Position numbers and translations under genes: made by a program. From Betaproteobacteria bacterium SG8_40 (GTDB lineage Bacteria > Pseudomonadota > Gammaproteobacteria > Burkholderiales > Eutrophovitaceae): 8,857 bases of DNA. Every line of letters begins with the position of its first letter. Position 1 is the first letter of the stretch. This document shows positions 6,576 to 8,857 of this stretch, piece by piece. Below the pieces are notes generated by a model. That model was not told where the DNA came from, did not search any database, and saw only the letters and a program-made list of their open reading frames with translations. The DNA lies in NCBI GenBank assembly GCA_001304425.1, contig LJTS01000096.1, forward strand, positions 1-8,857, read 5' to 3'.

Positions 6576-7406
6576 TCAAGACTGCCGGACCGCCTCGCGA
6601 TTGCCGCGTTCTGCCAGGTAGAGGTTGATGATGTCCTGCTCGATACGGGTGCGTTGCTCTGCGAGGCAGGGATAGCGCAGCGTCAGCTCCACCTTCCCCG
6701 CGTCGCCCAGTTTGGTGGTAACCCTGGGCTGCGCCGTCGGCATGACGACAAACTGTTCGCCTTCGAGGGAGTGCAGCGCTTTTTGCGTCGGCGCGACGAA
6801 ATCGCTGCAAACGGCCATCGCCGCCTGCAGCAGCAGGGACTTTTCAAGATCGCGATCATCGGCAGCAGAAACAGGCACCACCATGAGCGCGAGCTGGTAC
6901 TTGCCGAGACGCGAATGGTTCTTCAGTGGATGCGTCACGTAGAAGCTGTTCGGAAACTGCGCAACCTTGCCGGTAAACAGGTGATCTTCGTTCATTTCCA
7001 GCACTGTTGTGCTGAGCAGCGTCTGGTCGATGACCTCGCCCCTGACCCCGTTTATTTCAATGACATTGCCGAAATCGAAGCTACCGCTGGTCGTGCGGTA
7101 GATGTAACCGAGAATCGAGGTCAATAGTTCCTTGCCGGCAAGGACCAGCGCAACAGAGAGAGCCGCAAGAGAAAGTGCGGCGGCGCGGATCTCCGCGCGC
7201 CACACGAACACGAGGAGGATCAACGTGACCAGTAACAGGAAGTTGCGCCAGAACACCGAGGCCCGCAGTTTGGTCTCTCGGGAAAAGCGCGTGCGCGTGC
7301 GCAGCACGGCAGAAATCGCGAAGTTGATCAGCAAGGCCCCGACAATAACGATCAGGGTCGCAATGACCTCCGGAGCTACCGTGTAGATGAACGAGTGCGT
7401 GTTCAT
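6576..7406 (-). CDS. MscS-family mechanosensitive ion channel
   Basis: This 276-residue inner-membrane protein has the MscS core layout, close to the 286 of E. coli MscS. Hydrophobic segments lie at about 13-35 and 54-69, followed by the pore-lining helix at about 74-103 (AAALSLAALSVALVLAGKEL). The conserved beta domain follows (FDFGNVIEINGVRGEVIDQTLLSTTV), with the PNSFYVTHPLKNHS segment at about 152-165 and a cytoplasmic alpha/beta region to the end. Channels of this family open under membrane tension and release solutes on hypo-osmotic shock. The ATG at 7406 has a GCGGGA just upstream. The gene follows the AI-2E/PerM-type gene by 75 bases and precedes the small exported protein by 78 bases, so a three-gene membrane/envelope transcript is plausible. 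Ion selectivity and the gating threshold cannot be read from the sequence. Confidence 0.9.
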   Translation of the reverse strand: MNTHSFIYTVAPEVIATLIVIVGALLINFAISAVLRTRTRFSRETKLRASVFWRNFLLLVTLILLVFVWRAEIRAAALSLAALSVALVLAGKELLTSILGYIYRTTSGSFDFGNVIEINGVRGEVIDQTLLSTTVLEMNEDHLFTGKVAQFPNSFYVTHPLKNHSRLGKYQLALMVVPVSAADDRDLEKSLLLQAAMAVCSDFVAPTQKALHSLEGEQFVVMPTAQPRVTTKLGDAGKVELTLRYPCLAEQRTRIEQDIINLYLAERGNREAVRQS

Positions 7407-7481
7407 GAATCCCGCCAGCGGTGAACTATCGTAACGAGGGCAACAGCGGCAAGGCCATCAGGCCAATCGCGGGCGCGCTAC

Positions 7482-8585
7482 TCATACGTTCGCGTCGTGC
7501 GGGTCCGCATCCGCCGGTTCTGACAACAGGTTGCCGAAGGCTTGTCCGTATATCGTCCATGCGGTGAGGAACATGGCGGCAATGACCGGCCCTATGACCA
7601 ATCCCAGCGCTCCGAACAAACCCAGCCCGCCGAGCGTGCTCACCATAATCAACAGGTCGGGCATGCTGGTGCTTTTACCGACCAGGCGCGGCCGCAAGAC
7701 ATTGTCTACCGATCCGACGATCGCAGCGCTCCAGATGGCAAGTCCCAGCGCGGCGGTTTGCTCACCACTGATCGCAAGATAGACGACCGCCGGCACCCAG
7801 ACCAGCGCAGTGCCGATACCCGGAATGATCGACAGAACCATCATGATCACGCCCCAGAAAGCGTATCCGGGTATCCCGGCAACAGCCAGGCCCAGTCCTC
7901 CAAGCGTGCCCTGTACGATTCCGATCACCAGCGTCCCCTTCAGGGTGGCCTTGCTCACGGACAGTCCGACATCAAGAATGCGTTGCTTGTCTACATCCGA
8001 CAATGGCAAGTAGCGCATTGCGGTGCGTATCGTCGAGGGTCCGCTGATCAGGAAAAAGAACATTGCATAGAGCATAACGAACAGATTCAGCAAGAAAACC
8101 GCCGTCACCTGGGTCGCTTTCGAGAGGCTGTTGAGCACGAAGCCGCCGGCTTTGTCCACGAGGGACGCGATTCTGGCGGTGATTTGCGGACGATGGGTCT
8201 CGATTTGTTCCGCGAACGGCACCCATTCGGGCAAGGCCGGTTGGCCGCCGGCGTTGTCCTGAATCTGGCGCTCGACCCAAGGCGCCACGATATTACTGAC
8301 CTCAACCGCCTGTGAAACGACGATGCCGAAAAATACGATGAGCGGCATGACGATGGCGCCGATCACGAGCATCAGCGTCGTCACCGAGGCCAGTACCTCC
8401 CGACCCCGATATCGTTGCAGCAGCCATCGATAGACGGGATAGACCATGCCGGTAAACACCGAGGCAAGGAACAGCGCCGTGAGAAATCCCTTGATCGTTA
8501 CGACAAAGACCAGCGATATCGACAAGACCATCACGAGCACGAAGGTCTTGCGGAACCGGTTGCGCGCGTCAGCGTGTGTCGGCAT
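7482..8585 (-). CDS. AI-2E family (PerM/UPF0118) membrane transporter
   Basis: From the preferred ATG at 8585 this is a 367-residue polytopic inner-membrane protein, the usual length of the family. Two or three hydrophobic segments open the protein (FVLVMVLSISLVFVV, FLTALFLASVFTGMVYPVYRWL and VLASVTTLMLVIGAIVMPLIVFF). A soluble region with VPFAEQIETHRPQI comes next, followed by further helices. The C-terminal signature is clear: SIIPGIGTALVWVPAVVYL, then VDNVLRPRLVGKSTSMPDLLIMVSTLGGLGLFGALGLVIGP written in family order. Members export or exchange small molecules; AI-2 export is the namesake, and some act as Na+/H+ antiporters, so the substrate is open. The frame stays open to a GTG at 8684, which would add 33 hydrophilic residues. 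Neither start has a good Shine-Dalgarno, and 8585 gives the more typical N-terminus. It is probably the first gene of the minus-strand group. Confidence 0.88.
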   Translation of the reverse strand: MPTHADARNRFRKTFVLVMVLSISLVFVVTIKGFLTALFLASVFTGMVYPVYRWLLQRYRGREVLASVTTLMLVIGAIVMPLIVFFGIVVSQAVEVSNIVAPWVERQIQDNAGGQPALPEWVPFAEQIETHRPQITARIASLVDKAGGFVLNSLSKATQVTAVFLLNLFVMLYAMFFFLISGPSTIRTAMRYLPLSDVDKQRILDVGLSVSKATLKGTLVIGIVQGTLGGLGLAVAGIPGYAFWGVIMMVLSIIPGIGTALVWVPAVVYLAISGEQTAALGLAIWSAAIVGSVDNVLRPRLVGKSTSMPDLLIMVSTLGGLGLFGALGLVIGPVIAAMFLTAWTIYGQAFGNLLSEPADADPHDANV

Positions 8586-8857
8586 GGTGGATTGGGTTGC
8601 GGATCGGTTATCGGAAATGGTTGCGGCGCCGCCCGGCAAGCGCTTCGCTATCAACAGGTTAGCATCAACAGGGCACCATGGCACTATGCGTACCCAAGGG
8701 CTGACTTACTCCAACGGGATCAGCCAGGTTACGCTCGCTTCGCCAGTGCCGGCAAAAGCATAGTCGATCCGCAGTGCCTACAGGGAACTTCGGCGCTGCA
8801 AAAAACATGCTGGCTCGGCGGGTCGGACCGATACCGCGCCAGCCGGGGCCAAGCCCT
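8586..8857. other. Upstream region of the AI-2E family gene, no confident gene
   Basis: No gene could be supported here. A minus-strand frame is open from the window edge to a stop at 8729-8731 (42 codons) and contains FCSAEVPCRHCGS; it could be the tail of a gene starting outside the window but is too short to judge. A plus-strand frame ends at 8763, but it runs antisense through the AI-2E family gene and has no family features. ATCAACAGG is repeated at 8650-8658 and 8664-8672, a 14-base period. This region must contain the promoter for the minus-strand genes if transcription starts close to them, but I see no strong -35/-10 pair. Confidence 0.45.
8650..8672. repeat. Short tandem direct repeat ATCAACAGG
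   Basis: Two perfect 9-base copies (8650-8658 and 8664-8672) are separated by TTAGC. They lie 65-87 bases upstream of the preferred start of the AI-2E family gene, or within its N-terminus if translation begins at the GTG at 8684. They could be a regulator half-site pair or chance. Confidence 0.35.

Noticed and set aside
6124..6810. 228-codon minus-strand frame overlapping the MscS and small exported protein genes
   Set aside because: It overlaps two better-supported genes in another frame of the same strand and is Arg-rich with no motif.
7542..8315. 257-codon plus-strand frame antisense to the AI-2E family gene
   Set aside because: Its translation is a run of His, Arg, Gln and Asp typical of the complement of a membrane-protein gene.

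Overview
The window is a GC-rich (roughly 60%), densely coding chromosomal segment of housekeeping and metabolic genes. It looks like a proteobacterium, probably beta- or gammaproteobacterial. The support is a DinB with the long insert I associate with Burkholderia/Ralstonia-type Pol IV, a clear Tas-type aldo/keto reductase, and a PHB-depolymerase-family esterase. I cannot name the genus. I see no mobile element, CRISPR array, phage gene, tRNA or rRNA.

Layout. Positions 1-468 hold no convincing gene; they are GC-rich with some inverted repeats. Four genes follow on the plus strand: DNA polymerase IV (469-1710), a phytanoyl-CoA-dioxygenase-type Fe(II)/2-oxoglutarate oxygenase (1840-2676), a glyoxalase-II-type metallohydrolase (2775-3566) and the aldo/keto reductase Tas (3661-4698). 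The last three are separated by only 94-98 bases and could share a transcript, although each has its own ribosome-binding site. At 4714-4809 an imperfect inverted repeat made of CACGAAG-like units lies exactly between the convergent tas and esterase genes.

Four genes then lie on the minus strand, so transcription runs from the right: an AI-2E/PerM-family membrane protein (7482-8585, start uncertain), an MscS-family mechanosensitive channel (6576-7406), a small exported protein of unknown function (6147-6497) and a PHB-depolymerase-family serine esterase (4829-5863). The first three are spaced 75-78 bases apart and may form a membrane/envelope operon. The esterase is set off by 283 bases that contain palindromic, operator-like sequence, so it probably has its own promoter. 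Positions 8586-8857 hold no confident gene.

Functional reading. The oxygenase, glyoxalase-II-like and aldo/keto reductase genes could together handle reactive carbonyls or a small metabolite, but no shared substrate is visible in the sequence. I found no strong candidate for an undescribed multi-gene system. The points most worth a second look are the CACGAAG repeat at 4714-4809, the altered glutathione-binding loop in the glyoxalase-II-like enzyme and its linkage to the oxygenase, and the palindrome upstream of the esterase.
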